A stretch of DNA of 64,000 bases from Aedes albopictus (Eukaryota > Arthropoda > Insecta > Diptera > Culicidae): positions 134,296,703 to 134,360,702 of the forward strand of contig NC_085137.1 of assembly GCF_035046485.1 (NCBI RefSeq), given 5' to 3'. The notes beneath the pieces are model-generated. The model saw only the letters and a program-made list of their open reading frames with translations, was not told the DNA's origin and did not search any database. A program made the translations under genes and the position numbers. Of this stretch, positions 23,336 to 34,003 are shown piece after piece (the first letter of the stretch is position 1; each line of letters begins with the position of its first letter).

Positions 23336-23542
23336 TGATTGTTTTTACGAAAAAACGTACAACAGGTATATAAGTAATTCCGGGTGTGATTAGGTTTTGT
23401 TCAAATGTGCTATTAAACAATATTAGAATTATTGTGGTAAGTTTTAAATTTTGGTTGACTGTCAAGGAAAAATTCTAGGGGGTGCCAAATTTGTTCTAGG
23501 GGGTGCCAGGCACCCCTGGAACCCCCCCTAGCTACGCCAATG
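23336..23542. repeat. Right terminal region of the 6.97-kb element
   Basis: Unique AT-rich segment, then two CTAGGGGGTGCC copies, GGCACCCCTGG and the terminal CTAGCTACGCCAATG. Confidence 0.8.
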
Positions 23543-23550
23543 GAGCTGCT

Positions 23551-25320
23551 CAAGTCGTTTCTTTAGAGATTTCTACAACAGTTCCTTTTGAGATTCTTCT
23601 AGAAGCACTTTCTGGGAGAACTACCAAGAGTATCACCAGAAATCCTTCTGTGATACTTCTGAGAATAGAATCTAAAATTGTCTCAAGCAGTTTTCCAAGA
23701 ATTCACATAAGAGATTTCCGAAAATTCCTCCATAATGGCACTGAGAATTCTTCAGAATCTACACAGAACTTCTTCCAGAAATAGCCCGGGAAGTCCTTCA
23801 GGAGTTCCACGAGAGTTCCTCAAGGTTTCCTAGGAATTTCCTACAGGAGCCCCCGGGAATACCTCCATGGCTTCCCCAGGCATACTTCCAAGAATTAAAC
23901 GGGATATTTTTAGAAACATCCCAAGAATTCCTCCGGGATTTTTGGCCAAACCCCTTCAGGATTTTCCAGGGAATTCCTCTATGGAAATTCCTTCATAAAA
24001 TGATCCCGAAATTCTCTCTAGGATTTCCACCAAATTTGTTTAAGGAGTTCAAGATTTCCTCAAAAAGTCCTCTAGTAATAATGCCCCCCGACAACACATC
24101 CAGCAGTTCCCTAAAAAAATTTGCACAAGTTTCTCACTTGAGAATCCTCTAGAGTTCCCCGGGAATTCCTGCAGGAGTTTCCTGAGAACTCCTTCAGGAA
24201 TGTCCTGAGAATTCCTTTAGGTGTTCCCCGGCAATTTTTCCACGAGCTCCCCGGTTATTTCCACAAGAATTCTTCGGGAATATCTCCAGGAGTTCCCTGG
24301 GGATTTTTGCCAGGAATTTCCCGAGAATTCCTCCAGGAGTTCCCCGGGGATTTCTCCATACATTCTCCGAGAATACTTCCAGGAGCTCTCTAGGAATTTC
24401 CGAGAAAGGTTCCCGGAAGTTCTTCCTGAAATTCCCATGTAATTCCTCTAGGAGCTCCCCAGCAATTTCTCTTGGAGTTCCTAGGAAATTCCTCCAGGAG
24501 TTCCTCGCGAATTTCTCCATAATTCCTCTAGAAATTGTAATTCCCCGGGAATTTCTCCGGGAATTCCCTTACAATTCCTCCAAAAATTCTCCGAGAATAC
24601 CTCCAGTTGTTCACCGAGAATTCGTCCAGGAAATAATCGGGAATTCCTCCAGAATTTCCTTGGGAATTCTTCCAGGAGCTCCTCGGGAATTCCTCCAGGA
24701 GATCGTCGGTAATCCCTCCAGGAACCCCTTGGAAGTTCCACCAAGAGTTCCTCGAAAATTCCTCCGGAAGTTCCTTGGCAATTCCTCGGGAATTTCCCAG
24801 GAATTCTCCCAGGAGTTTCTAGAAGATTCATTGGAAATTCTTCCAAGAGCACTCTTAGAAGAGTTCTCCTGGAGATATTCTCGGGGAGCTTCTGAGTGAA
24901 TTCATGTTAAACTTCTACAGGGTTTTCAAAATAACTCGTGGAGAACTTCCCAAGCATTTTCATAAAGAGATCCAGGGGAACTTCTGAAGGAACGCCCGAA
25001 GAACTCCTGGAGGTATTCGAGGAACTCCTTGAGAAATTCCCAGAGAACTTCCTAGGGAAATCTTGAAGAGGAATTCCAGAGGAAATTATGAAACAACTTC
25101 CTAAAAACTTCTGGAAAAGTTGCCAGGGATCTACTGGGAATATTGCCGAGGATCTCCTGGAGAGATTCCCGAGGAAGTCCTGGAGATCTTGCCGAGGAAT
25201 TCCAGAAGAATTCCTCAAGGTGTTCCCCTAAAACTACTGGAGGAATTCCCGAGAAGCTCTTGGGGAAATTTTTCGAGGAACTCCTGGAGGAATTCTCGTG
25301 GAACTGTTTGGGGTATTCCC
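23551..25320 (-). repeat. 12-bp-period degenerate array, host tract right of the insertion
   Basis: Units such as CTCCAGGAATTC and CTCCAGGAGTTC run continuously, interrupted only by drift. It is the continuation of the tract ending at 16573. Open frames on either strand (up to 123 codons) arise from the period. Confidence 0.85.
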
Positions 25321-25866
25321 GCAGGGATGGCAAAAATACTTTTTTCTCTTTTCCGTTCATCGATACTGGCAGTAAAATGAAAACAAAACAACGGTAGCAC
25401 CAATACCATCAGACACCGCGCCGACGGCAGTCAAGCAGTCGCTTGATGGTTTTCGCTCCCCCATGAAAATATTTATGAGCAGTCATGCTGAGGCGGGTGA
25501 TTGCGAAAAATGTCAAATATTTTCAACTGCTAATAACTCACTTATTTTAATAAATAATTCAAATCGATTTGCACAAATGGCTAGAACACACTCCTAGCTT
25601 TGTGGTGCATGTAAAGAAGTTTGTCTAGAAGCGGTTTGAAACGTAGAAAAATGCGAAAACGGGAGAGACAGAAATTTTTGTCGTCGTTGTGCTCGAGTAC
25701 TGGCGCTCTCGCGCTTGGAAACCGTTTCGAGGAAGAAGCCTGCAGGAAAAAAAATGTTATGACATTTATTTTTCGAACAGTTTTAGTTTGGCTGGGCCTA
25801 TGATGTTCATGTGGAAAAATGTCAAATGTACAGCCGGTAACCGTTTTTTCCAGTACATTTCTCATC
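25321..25866. mobile_element. Possible non-autonomous hAT-like insert in the 12-bp tract
   Basis: A non-repetitive 546-bp island starts CAGGGATGGCAAAAATAC, a hAT-like end, and closes GTACATTTCTCATCCCGAG, an imperfect complement. The flanks TATTCCCG and GAATCCCG could be a decayed 8-bp duplication. No ORF with motifs. The boundaries are uncertain by several bases. Confidence 0.45.
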
Positions 25867-26084
25867 CCGAGGGAATCCCGAGGAACTCCTGGAGAAATTT
25901 GTGAGGAACACCTGGAACTCTTGGATGAATTCCTGAGGAACTCCTTGATAAATCCCCGCGAATGCAGAATTACCAATGGATATCCAGAATGTATTTCTTG
26001 TGAAGTCTCTAAAAACTATCAGGATCTCCTAGGAAAATTGCCAAGCAACTCCTGAAGGAATTCGCGAAGTTATGGAAGAATCTC
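25867..26084 (+). repeat. 12-bp-period tract left of the solo LTR
   Basis: GGAATCCCGAGGAACTCCTGG style units continue up to the solo LTR. ATCTC at 26080-26084 is duplicated at 26494-26498. Confidence 0.7.
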
Positions 26085-26493
26085 TGTTTCGTCCAGCGGT
26101 TGACTAGGCCCCACGTTGTGTACTTTTACTCCCGGGGGACACGGGGAATAACGAACTACTTCTCTGCTACTTCACGTTTTATTGCGCACCACAGAGAGGC
26201 AGTGCTCCTGCTCTGTGGTGGTACTTTGACTTACAACTAATTACATTGAGGATGAGCTGCCGCTTTTATAAGCGGCAGCGATAGTACGGACAAAAGATAA
26301 CATGTGCACAAAAGTGCGTTGCGCTAAAGGCTAGCAACACGCAGCCCAGAACGGCAATGATAATGCCGTTGGGCTGCTTGCTGCTAGCAGCAGAATAATG
26401 AGGTGACAAAACGACACAAATTGAATGCACGCCGCTGCGCCGCTGATACTGCTTAGGGTGCCTAGGTGGCGCCGTTCATGTGCTGCGCCAACA
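26085..26493. mobile_element. Solo LTR, 409 bp, TGTT...AACA
   Basis: Begins TGTTTCGTCC and ends GCGCCAACA, with the canonical TG...CA inversion (TGTT/AACA). A perfect 5-bp duplication ATCTC lies at 26080-26084 and 26494-26498. It contains a GCTTTTATAAGC box that could serve as a promoter, two GC-rich inverted motifs (GCAGCCCAGAACGGC and GCCGTTGGGCTGC) and no internal coding region. It is left by LTR-LTR recombination. Family not determined; copia or BEL/Pao are possible from the 5-bp duplication. Confidence 0.85.
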
Positions 26494-26498
26494 ATCTC

Positions 26499-27180
26499 CG
26501 ATGAACATCTGGTAGAACTGCTGAAAAAAATATCGAAGAACTTTTTAAGAAACTCCCAAGGTACTTCTGCCTAAATTCGCGGGGAAATCCTGGAGAGATT
26601 TCCTGGGAAATCGTGGAGAAATTTTCGAAGAAGTACTGAAGGAAATCCCAAGAAACTTTAAAAAATTGCCGAGGATTTCGTAGAAAAAATCCCGGAGATA
26701 TCCCCAAGAATTTCCGAGGAACTACTAGAGCTACTCCTGAAAAAAAAAACACCTGGAAGAATTCTATAGAAGAAGTCCTGGATAAATTCCCAAGGAACTT
26801 CTGCAGAAATTCCCGGACAACTACTGAAATCATTTTCATGGAACTACTGGACGGTTTCCCAGGGCACTACTGGAAAAAATGCCGCGGAACTTCTGAAGAA
26901 ATTACCCAGGAAATCCCGAGGAATTCCCGCGAAACTCTTTGAGGAGTTCTAGATATAGCTGCAAGAATTCTCGACCAACTCCCGGAAAAATTCCCAAGAA
27001 ACTCCTGCATCATTTTCCGGGGAGCTCGTGGAGGAATTTCGATGGAACTGCTGAAGATCTGGAGGAATGTCCGAGGAAATCTTGGAGACGTTCCCGGGGG
27101 AAGTGTGCATGAACTCCTTAGCAACTCCTGGTGGAATTTTCCTAGAACTCCTGAAGCATACAGAATCTTTTGAAGCAACA
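26499..27180 (+). repeat. 12-bp-period tract right of the solo LTR
   Basis: Same degenerate GAGGAAxTCCxG units resume directly after the solo LTR and fade near 27180. Confidence 0.75.
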
Positions 27181-28077
27181 TTTGAAAGATTCTGCCAATG
27201 AAAACTTGCTTACATATTCTTGAAACTGTGAAGGAATTCCCAGTCTACAGAAAAATAGAGGACCCTCCGGAGGAATCATCGACATATTATTCCGTACGGA
27301 AAATTAACAACATGACTGACAGCATCGCAAGATAGTGTCATCTGTTGGCAAATCATTTTGGCTGCAAGTTACTCATCAACTGCGAACGCCCAAGTAATTT
27401 TGATTGCAAAAGTTTTGGGTGACCATTACTTGTCATGTGATTTTGCACAGTATGTACTTGCCAAATGAAAACTAGCCATAAGAATGTGGAAAAGGTAGGG
27501 AGAAGAAGAAGTCGGAAAAGTCGAAGAAAAAATAAGTGCAAAAGTTACGTGACGTGAGCTTTTTCATATACGACAGTGCTAATATTCTCTGACGGCAAAG
27601 AACTGTACAAGAAGCCTGCCGACCATGAGGTGTTGTTTCAAGGAGTCTCAGAAAGGCTCCCCTCTGAGCTAGTCGGCAGTTACAAGTGAAAGAATGGATT
27701 TCCTTCTTTCTTTTAAGGACAAACGTCTTGACATCCCGCTTCAACAGTGCATCAAAACTTCAAATGCACAAATCTCAAGAAGCAAGCTTCACACAACAGT
27801 GCATTTTATTATTTTGTACTTGCTCACTTGTAATAAGCTTAAAATAAGAAGATCAGGTGCGCTGGTTTTGTTTATGAAGAGATTTGTGCCGTCGAAATCG
27901 TGAGTAGGTGCCAAAGTCGGCCATTGTGGAGGCCATTTTGGGATTCTAACAAGTCTGTCCTTAAAAGATTAAAGAACTCTTTATTTGCTTAGACTACTCG
28001 TTTCGACGTTTTGGCTTTCGACGTTTTCTCTTTCGACATTTTGTTCCTAAGCCAACTAATACGGAGACCGTTTCTAT
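27181..28077. other. Spacer, no gene recognised
   Basis: Low-GC and apparently single-copy. Small ORFs without motifs. GTTTCGACGTTTTGGCTTTCG-type repeats at 28000-28040 sit just before the LTR and are unexplained. Confidence 0.4.
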
Positions 28078-28081
28078 ATCT

Positions 28082-29833
28082 TGTAACGTTTTGACGTTTT
28101 TATTCTATTTAAGCAAAATAAAGTTTTGAATTCGGTTAAATTAAATTATTATTTTATTTGAATATTTCGGTTTTGATTTTAATGTTCGTTTTTTATACAA
28201 TTTATAATTAGATTCATGATCATTTTAGTTAGTTTGTAGCTTTTGACGTTTTTATCTTTTCAAGTAAAATCCAATTGGAATTTGTTTTACTTTGAATTGA
28301 AACATTTGAGAATATCGTTCGTGTTTGGTTCGTGTCCTGAATAAGTTATGTAACGTGTATGTATATGAGTAAGTAGCTAATAAGATATTTTGATGGCGCG
28401 GAATATTCTTCGCGGCCATGTGGAATTTCTTGGCGCGATTTTAGATAATAGCGAATTGATTGCATTGAAGTGAGTTTTGAAAAGAGGCATAGTTTCTTGT
28501 ACGAAGCGCAACTTCGACTCTGCCATTTCGCTGCGAGATCGGCTGGAGAGCAGAAGTTCGTGGATTAATAGTTTAATTAATTTTCGTCCAGATTTTTAAA
28601 TTCGTCTGTTTAATTTAGTTTGATTTCAAGGTAAAATGTCTAGTAAGTGAGTTTTATTGTGAGTTGTGTTAAACGTTATATTTTGTGTTTCTTTTTCTGT
28701 CAGTAGTGGACCGAGGTCCGTATAAATTCCGTGAATTCTGCTGAATTGTGTTATTTGAAGATTACGAAAAAAGGTAATTGTAGATTATTGAAGAATTTAG
28801 AATGTTCAATTTAATGTGATTTCGCGTTGGACATTCCAGCGCTGTGGCGCTTTTTTCGTACGGCTGGTTTTCGTACGTTTTCTTCGGCGGAGTAACCGTC
28901 GAATTGGGAATCCGTTGGCGGAGCGAACCGCCATTTCCGTCAGTGAACCCGCGTGCCCAGCTAAGGCTCGCCTCTCGCAGGTAGCAAAACGGAGGGTAGT
29001 GCAGTCGCTACAGAATCTGTGCAGCGAATTCTCCCATCGGTCGCCAATAGCCGACGGTAAGGTCCGTCCGTCAATCCCCGTGGACCGGAGTCAAGAGAGT
29101 TGGTTCACCGTAGTGTGTCGCCAATCGCACGCCGTGAATCAGGTCCGAATTTGGAAGCTAGGAGACGTGGCATTCCCCGCTCGGCCTAGCAGGAATCTTA
29201 GTACACGAAGCCGGGTCGCTGGGCTCTGTTGCGTCCCTATTGACCAGAGGAGGACCATCCCGGGAACTCTCTAACGTGGAATCGGAAGATTCCGTCCAGC
29301 TGCCACTCCCTCCGCACCGTTTATCGGCCATTACGCACACGGGTCCAGTAAGTTGTCGCCGGACACGCCGATGGCCGCCTACAAGCCGTCGCCATCATCG
29401 AAGATTGCCTGCCGCCATCGAGAATCATCGCATCGTCAAAAAAACCTGCGCAGGTACGTCATTTTGTGTTCATGAATTTTCTTGTTCCGAACATTATTCT
29501 ATGAATTGTGAAAGGTTGAATTAGAGTTTCGTTTTCTATTACGTTTGACTATTCGAATAAAATCACTCACTGTTGTTATGTTTATTTCGTTAAGTTTGTT
29601 GTTTTCCTTCAGTTTTCCGTAAGTTTTTGGGTGCGTTCTTAACAGAGTTTGAAATTGGGTTTTGTTTTAAGGAATTCTGCCGATTTTCCGTGAATCGTTC
29701 CAAATCCTCTGAGATAATAGTCTCTTACAGAGTCTGGCATACCTAATACGAGCGGTGGTCTCTCTTCACGAGAGTGGCGCTAAAGCCACCGTGCTTTGAT
29801 TAAATCTCAAGAGCAAATAAGCGAACAGTTACA
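28082..29833 (+). mobile_element. Solo LTR of a TGTAAC/GTTACA family, copy 1, 1,752 bp
   Basis: Starts TGTAACGTTTTGACG and ends GCGAACAGTTACA, so the ends are inverted (TGTAAC and GTTACA). A 4-bp duplication ATCT lies at 28078-28081 and 29834-29837. The copy at 35149-36684 on the other strand matches at both ends and in internal blocks (AACCTGCGCAGGTACGTC; CGGTGGTCTCTC with GAGAGTGGCGC). A hairpin CGGTGG...CCACCG with an inner TCTCTC/GAGAG stem lies near the 3' end (29751-29790). A 4-bp duplication fits Ty3/gypsy-type integration. There is no internal coding region; the 152-codon ORF at 28816-29274 shows no motif. Confidence 0.85.
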
Positions 29834-29837
29834 ATCT

Positions 29838-29984
29838 ATGGGCCCACGCAACAAAATTCGCGCGCATCAGTCTAAATGGTTGGAGTCTCCGCAATAGCGG
29901 ATGCGTTGAATAAACAGGAACCATAACAGACATGTTCACTGAGCGCGGCCTACAAAATACTATGTCAAATTTTATGCCGCCGTC
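29838..29984. other. Short spacer between solo LTR and RTE relic
   Basis: No feature recognised. Confidence 0.3.
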
Positions 29985-30170
29985 TATCACCGATTGCAAG
30001 GATCGGATTGGATCAAGTGATTTGCATAGTTCGATTAACAGGGACACTCTCAAGACCCTTCGAATCTCGTAGAGAGTTACGGCAAGGTGACGGTCTTTCG
30101 TGCTTACTGTTTAACATTGTTTTGGAGGGTGTAATAAGGAGATCGGAGATAAACACGAGTGGAACGGAGC
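29985..30170 (+). pseudogene. RTE-like RT fragment, upstream part
   Basis: Frame reads LSRPFESRRELRQGDGLS then CLLFNIVLEGVIRRSEINTS. This is the RQGDxLS block of RT before the catalytic FADD. It is cut off at about 30170 by a repeat block. The matching downstream part of a similar element resumes at 30822. Confidence 0.8.
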
Positions 30171-30171
30171 C

Positions 30172-30320
30172 AAACATTTGTCAACACAGATTACTAAAAC
30201 AATGTAAAATGGATAAAGTGCATGCATTGAAAGGCATATTTCATCATTTTTGCATGTAGTTTTCATAAGAAACTGTAATCACTATATGGTGGATCTTTTT
30301 TTTTGTGCCGGTCACTGTAT
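30172..30320. repeat. 145-bp direct repeat, left copy
   Basis: CAACACAGATTACTAAAACA through GTGCCGGTCACTGTA recurs at 30675-30820 with few changes. The end GGTGGATCTTTTTTTTTGTG then CCGGTCACTG|TA looks like a transposon terminus next to a TA. Confidence 0.8.
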
Positions 30321-30321
30321 T

Positions 30322-30452
30322 TGTCATCATGGTACTTCGTCTTCGACACATTAATCACAAATCCGATTCGCCTGGCTTCATTCTTTAGGCGGATGTACGT
30401 TTCTACGGTTTTCTCGAATTTGCGAGCAATAATATCAATATCATCAAATAAA
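30322..30452 (-). pseudogene. Inverted RTE-like RT fragment with DDIDII
   Basis: On the minus strand the sequence reads DDIDIIARKFEKTVETYIRL then KNEARRIGFVINVSKTKY. That is the region just after the catalytic FADD of an RTE-type RT. It lies opposite to the two surrounding plus-strand RTE pieces and between two direct repeats, so it is a secondary insertion or rearrangement. Confidence 0.75.
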
Positions 30453-30674
30453 TTCGCCCCATATCACCCTAAAATTAATTAAACTCATGTCAAAATAAAT
30501 AACATATGTCAAAAACAAAACAACAGCATACACCAAGAAGCAAAAAGTGAGATAATTTGGCGAAATTTTGAACTTTCAGAATTTATTGCTAAGTGGATCT
30601 TTTTTTCTGTCATACCCAATTTTTAAGCAACTTTTTCAATCTTATCAAAAATCGCAGTATTCTTCAAAAACCAA
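30453..30674. other. Spacer inside the direct-repeat pair
   Basis: AT-rich. Contains AGTGGATCTTTTTTTCTGTC (about 30591-30610), a degenerate relative of the repeat end. No coding signal. Confidence 0.4.
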
Positions 30675-30820
30675 ACATGTTTCAACACAGATTACTAAAA
30701 CAATGTAAAATGGATAAGGTGCATTCATTGAAAGGCATATTTTATCATTTTTGCATGTAGTTTGTATTAGAAACTGTAATCACTATATGGTGGATCTTTG
30801 TTTGTGCCGGTCACTGTAGC
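30675..30820. repeat. 145-bp direct repeat, right copy
   Basis: Second copy of 30172-30320, again ending CCGGTCACTG|TA. The RTE frame resumes immediately after it. Confidence 0.8.
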
Positions 30821-30821
30821 T

Positions 30822-31205
30822 CTAGGGAGGATTAAACGCACCCGCCATCTCGAGTCTCTATCGATGGTAGTGAAGTCGTGGCAGTTGAAGATTTCGTGTA
30901 CTTGGGCTCACTAGGAACCGCCGACAACGACACCAGCAGAGAAATTCAGAAACGCGTTGTGGCAGGGAATCGAGCTTACCTACTTTGGATTCCACAGAAC
31001 TCTAAGATCGAACAAAGTTCACCGTCACACGAAGTTAGCCATCTATTAAACGCTGATTAGACCGACAGTCCTCTATGGGCACGAAACATGGACTCTACGT
31101 GCAGAGGACCAACGCGCCCTTAGAGTTTTCGAACGGAAGGTGTTGCGTATACCATCTACTGCGGAGTGCAGATGGGAGACGGAACTTAGAAAAGGCGAGA
31201 TAAAC
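30822..31205 (+). pseudogene. RTE-like C-terminal fragment
   Basis: Frame pieces read VAVEDFVYLGSLGTADNDTS and REIQKRVVAGNRAYLLW, then RPTVLYGHETWTLRAEDQ and RALRVFERKVLRI. This is the post-RT thumb/connection region typical of RTE-type elements (YLGS, NDTSREIQKRI, LYGxETWT). A frameshift and a stop near 31000-31060 break it. With 29985-30170 it probably forms one element interrupted by the repeat block. Confidence 0.85.
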
Positions 31206-32480
31206 ACGTTCATTCACCAGCAGTTCAGTTAACTACAGTTAACTAAAAAATTGAAATGGTCCCTTCAATTTCCAGCTAACTGCAAAGGATTAAAAAAAAA
31301 CCTACTTGAGAAGAACTAACTGTAAAACGATTAGAGAGCCATGTTTCGCTTATCCTGAACCCCACAACCAATCGTTAGCCCACTTCACATATCTACGTGC
31401 ATCGGAGACGGACACTTGCCGCTAGCTAAACAAAAAACATTGAACCCAATTTGCTGCACAAACCGCGCGCGCCTGCTGTGAGGAGTCATTTGGTGTTACT
31501 CCAATTTTGTTTCACGCTTCTACGCTTGGGCACACACAGGTCACCTAACTCCATGCAACAAAAACAAACCCAAACGCTCGGCACACAACACAGAAATAAA
31601 AAAAAAAAACTTTAAATAAAAACCGACCGACGCCAGCATTTTAGTCCTCGTTGTCGTCGTCGTCGTCGTCGCCATTCGAATGTGGAACTGGGAAAAAAGG
31701 TGACGACCAATTCTCGGTCATTCAGTGTAAAATAAACATTTACCCAAGTGCTGAGCTCAGATCGTCGCCGGTGACCAGTGACCAGCTCAGCGCCATCGTT
31801 TTCAACATACCCGCGCTGGGTATAGGTAGGTTTCACCACAGCTGATTCACTTGCGCTGAAGAGCATATCAAGCGATGTGAATTCCGACTCTTCCTTCATT
31901 TTAAACAGAAATGATGCAAATTTTCGAAAAATTGTTTTATACCTAATTTGAAATTCCCGAGAACCCCACCGACATTACCGATCTCGCTCGGTATGACCTC
32001 AGTCCCTCAAAATTGACTCCGTATGCCTTACGGATCCGGCTGGTTCGATCAGCCGGCGTTGGTTGTTGGCTGTTGTTGCGCTCTCGGAATGATGATGATG
32101 ATGACCGCAAATGACTCCATGGGCCAGGGGCTCCCAATGTTTTTGACACGAAGTTTCTTGTGCGCGATTCTGATAGCAACGTAGTTGAATCAAAAGTATG
32201 GTAACAAACGTTTTCTTTTTTCTTCTCGACTGTAGGTATTACAACCATCAAAATAAAGTATGTTCGGCCTTTTTAGCAGTCTTTGAACGATAGCAAGAAC
32301 GATTATCATATTGTAACCCGACGGTTTTGGTTATGTTTCCACCTTTTCTTAAGGATTGTATGCTAGTTTTCTTTTTGGGTTTCTACAATTTGAATTGTTC
32401 TATGTAGTCATGGAATGATTACGTCCGCTGTTGTACCGATCGGTTTGAACCTCACTGTGCTTCCAGTGGAGTTTATTTTT
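31206..32480. other. Single-copy, mixed-GC stretch; possible regulatory DNA
   Basis: No repeat partners found. It includes GTCGTC (about 31649-31671) and GATGAT (32088-32104) microsatellites and CpG-rich parts. The overlapping ORFs at 31612-32251 have low-complexity products and no recognised domain. It could be a host regulatory region or UTR, but that cannot be shown here. Confidence 0.3.
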
Positions 32481-32699
32481 TGTCGGAATCACAGCTTTTC
32501 AAGATTGATCACCTTCGACTTTATCGATATTTTTATCGCCTACGCTTTTGTCGCTACTTGCTTCGATCGGACTTGAGAAAGGTTAAATACATAACCGAAA
32601 CCGTCGAGTTACAATGCGATAGCCGTTTTTTGCTGTCGTTCAAAGACTGCCAAGGCCGAAAATACCCCCTTTTGACGGTTGATTTACACATGCAAGATG

Positions 32700-32795
32700 G
32701 TCATTGGCAGAAGAAGCTCTCAGTGAATAACTTTGGAAGTGCTTATAGAGCACAAAGCCGAGAAGCAAGTTTTGTCCTAAAAGAGATGTTATGCC
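32700..32795 (+). repeat. SINE 3' fragment, forward strand
   Basis: CTCTCAGTGAATAACTTTGG, AAGTGCTTATAGAGC and GCCGAGAAGCAAG are the reverse complement of the SINE blocks at 1765-1850 and 42262-42345. It creates the C-terminal part of a 109-codon ORF at 32480-32809 that should not be read as a gene. Confidence 0.65.
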
Positions 32796-32809
32796 TAGAA
32801 GAAGAATAA

Positions 32810-33070
32810 GAGAAACCCTTTGAAATTTCCTTAGGCCTTTGTAAACTTTTTATAAACTCTCTTGAAGCCTCCTTGAAACCCTTCAATCCCTCTGAAACCC
32901 CTGAGAACCCCAGGCATATGTGAACCCTAGCCAGCCCCCCTGAAACCTCCGAGATGCCTTCTGAAGTACCCGAAACCATCCTACGAACCAAGAAATGCGT
33001 TGAAATCCTTCTTAAACCACAAGCCTTCTCTAGGCCTGCTGAGTCCCTCGAACCTTTTTCTAAAATCTTC
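32810..33070. repeat. Degenerate short-period repeat, CCT/GAAACC type
   Basis: Units such as CTTGAAACCC, CTCTGAAACC and CCTGAAACC recur about every 12 bp. It is probably a diverged relative of the 12-bp array. Confidence 0.5.
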
Positions 33071-33072
33071 TA

Positions 33073-33287
33073 GGGAATCGCGCCACTTGGGCGGTGGCTT
33101 CTATATTCGTCTGTTTTCCACTATAACTCAGACAAATTTGAACCAATTGACACAAATTTTGAAATGTGATGAGATAGGCATAGTATCTACCCGTGTACAA
33201 CATTTCAAGTCAATTGGTTCAAAATTGACTGAGTTATAGTGGAAAACAGACGAATATAGAAGCCACCGCCCAAGTGGCGCGATACCC
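33073..33287. repeat. Palindromic MITE, GGGAATCGCGCC family, 215 bp
   Basis: Arms GGGAATCGCGCCACTTGGGC and GCCCAAGTGGCGCGATACCC are near-perfect complements, as are CACTATAACTCAG and its partner further in. TA flanks at 33071-33072 and 33288-33289. Related to the relic at 16710-16888. Confidence 0.9.
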
Positions 33288-33309
33288 TATTTTTGGGAAA
33301 GGTCCCAAT

Positions 33310-34003
33310 CTAATGTCTGCTATGCTTTTGTTTTTCATGGAATTTCTCCAGAAATTCCAGCAGAGATTGATACATGAATTGTTCCAGAGATTAGGGATTT
33401 CTTCAAGTATTTCTCCAGAGATATGCCTAGGGATTCGCCTAGGAATTCTTTCAGATATTTATCCAGGAATTTCTCAATGGATTAATCTTATGCTTTTACC
33501 AAGGGTTCCTCTATATATTCCACGAGGGATTTATTTGGAAATACTTTTACGGATTCCTTGAAGGATTTCGCTAGGTGCTCAACCTCAACCTTCTCCAGGA
33601 ATCCCACATCATCAAATATCTTTCCAAGAATTCCTGTAGAGATTACTCCAGGTGATTTTGTTAGAGATTAACCCAGGAATGCCTGTTGAATTTTGCCAGG
33701 GTTTCCAGGGTTTTCTCTCTTTACAGATTTTTCTAAGAATTCCATCAGTAATGCTTCCGGACATTTTCTCAGGTATCTGGAAGGGATTTCTCCAAGGTTT
33801 ATCCAGAAATTGCCCTAAGGTTCTGTTAGGGAAGCAGTTCACCAGAGCTTCTCCTGAGGAGTTCCTCTATGGAGTTTTCCATGGATTATCATGAGGATTT
33901 ATCCATAGATTTATCTGAGTTTTCCAGGAGTTTATGTTCATACAGGGATCTTCTGGAAATTCCTTAAGGTATCTTCAGGCATCGTTCTGGAATCCTCTCT
34001 GCC
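33310..34003 (-). repeat. 12-bp-period tract, ATTTCTCCAGGA variant
   Basis: Units such as GAATTTCTCCAG, GGATTTCTTCAA and GGATTTATCCAG follow one another. The tract resumes at 34428-34500 after the Feilai insertion. Confidence 0.7.

Larger units (their letters stand above)
16574..23542. mobile_element. 6,969-bp TIR element with CATTGGCGTAGCTAGG ends, carrying satellite
   Basis: Starts CATTGGCGTATCTAGG and ends CCTAGCTACGCCAATG (15 of 16 positions complementary), bounded by a perfect 8-bp direct repeat GAGCTGCT (16566-16573 and 23543-23550). Subterminal CTAGGGGGTGCC motifs occur at both ends (near 16598 and at 23476 and 23496). An 8-bp duplication fits hAT-like or similar transposases. No transposase is visible inside. 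The body contains a small MITE, a 914-bp foldback, a 680-bp dispersed repeat and two long 12-bp-period arrays (about 19430-20880 and 21230-23330). It was probably mobilised in trans, or grew after insertion by nested insertion and array expansion. Confidence 0.85.

Noticed and set aside
22026..24852. Several 100-140 codon minus- and plus-strand ORFs
   Set aside because: All lie in 12-bp arrays; the 4-codon period keeps frames open by chance.
28816..29274. 152-codon Arg/Ser-rich ORF
   Set aside because: It falls inside a solo LTR, has no recognised gag or other motif, and a competing minus-strand frame overlaps its 3' end.
32480..32809. 109-codon ORF that could pass for a small gene
   Set aside because: Its C-terminal third is a SINE tail on the forward strand; the rest has no motif.
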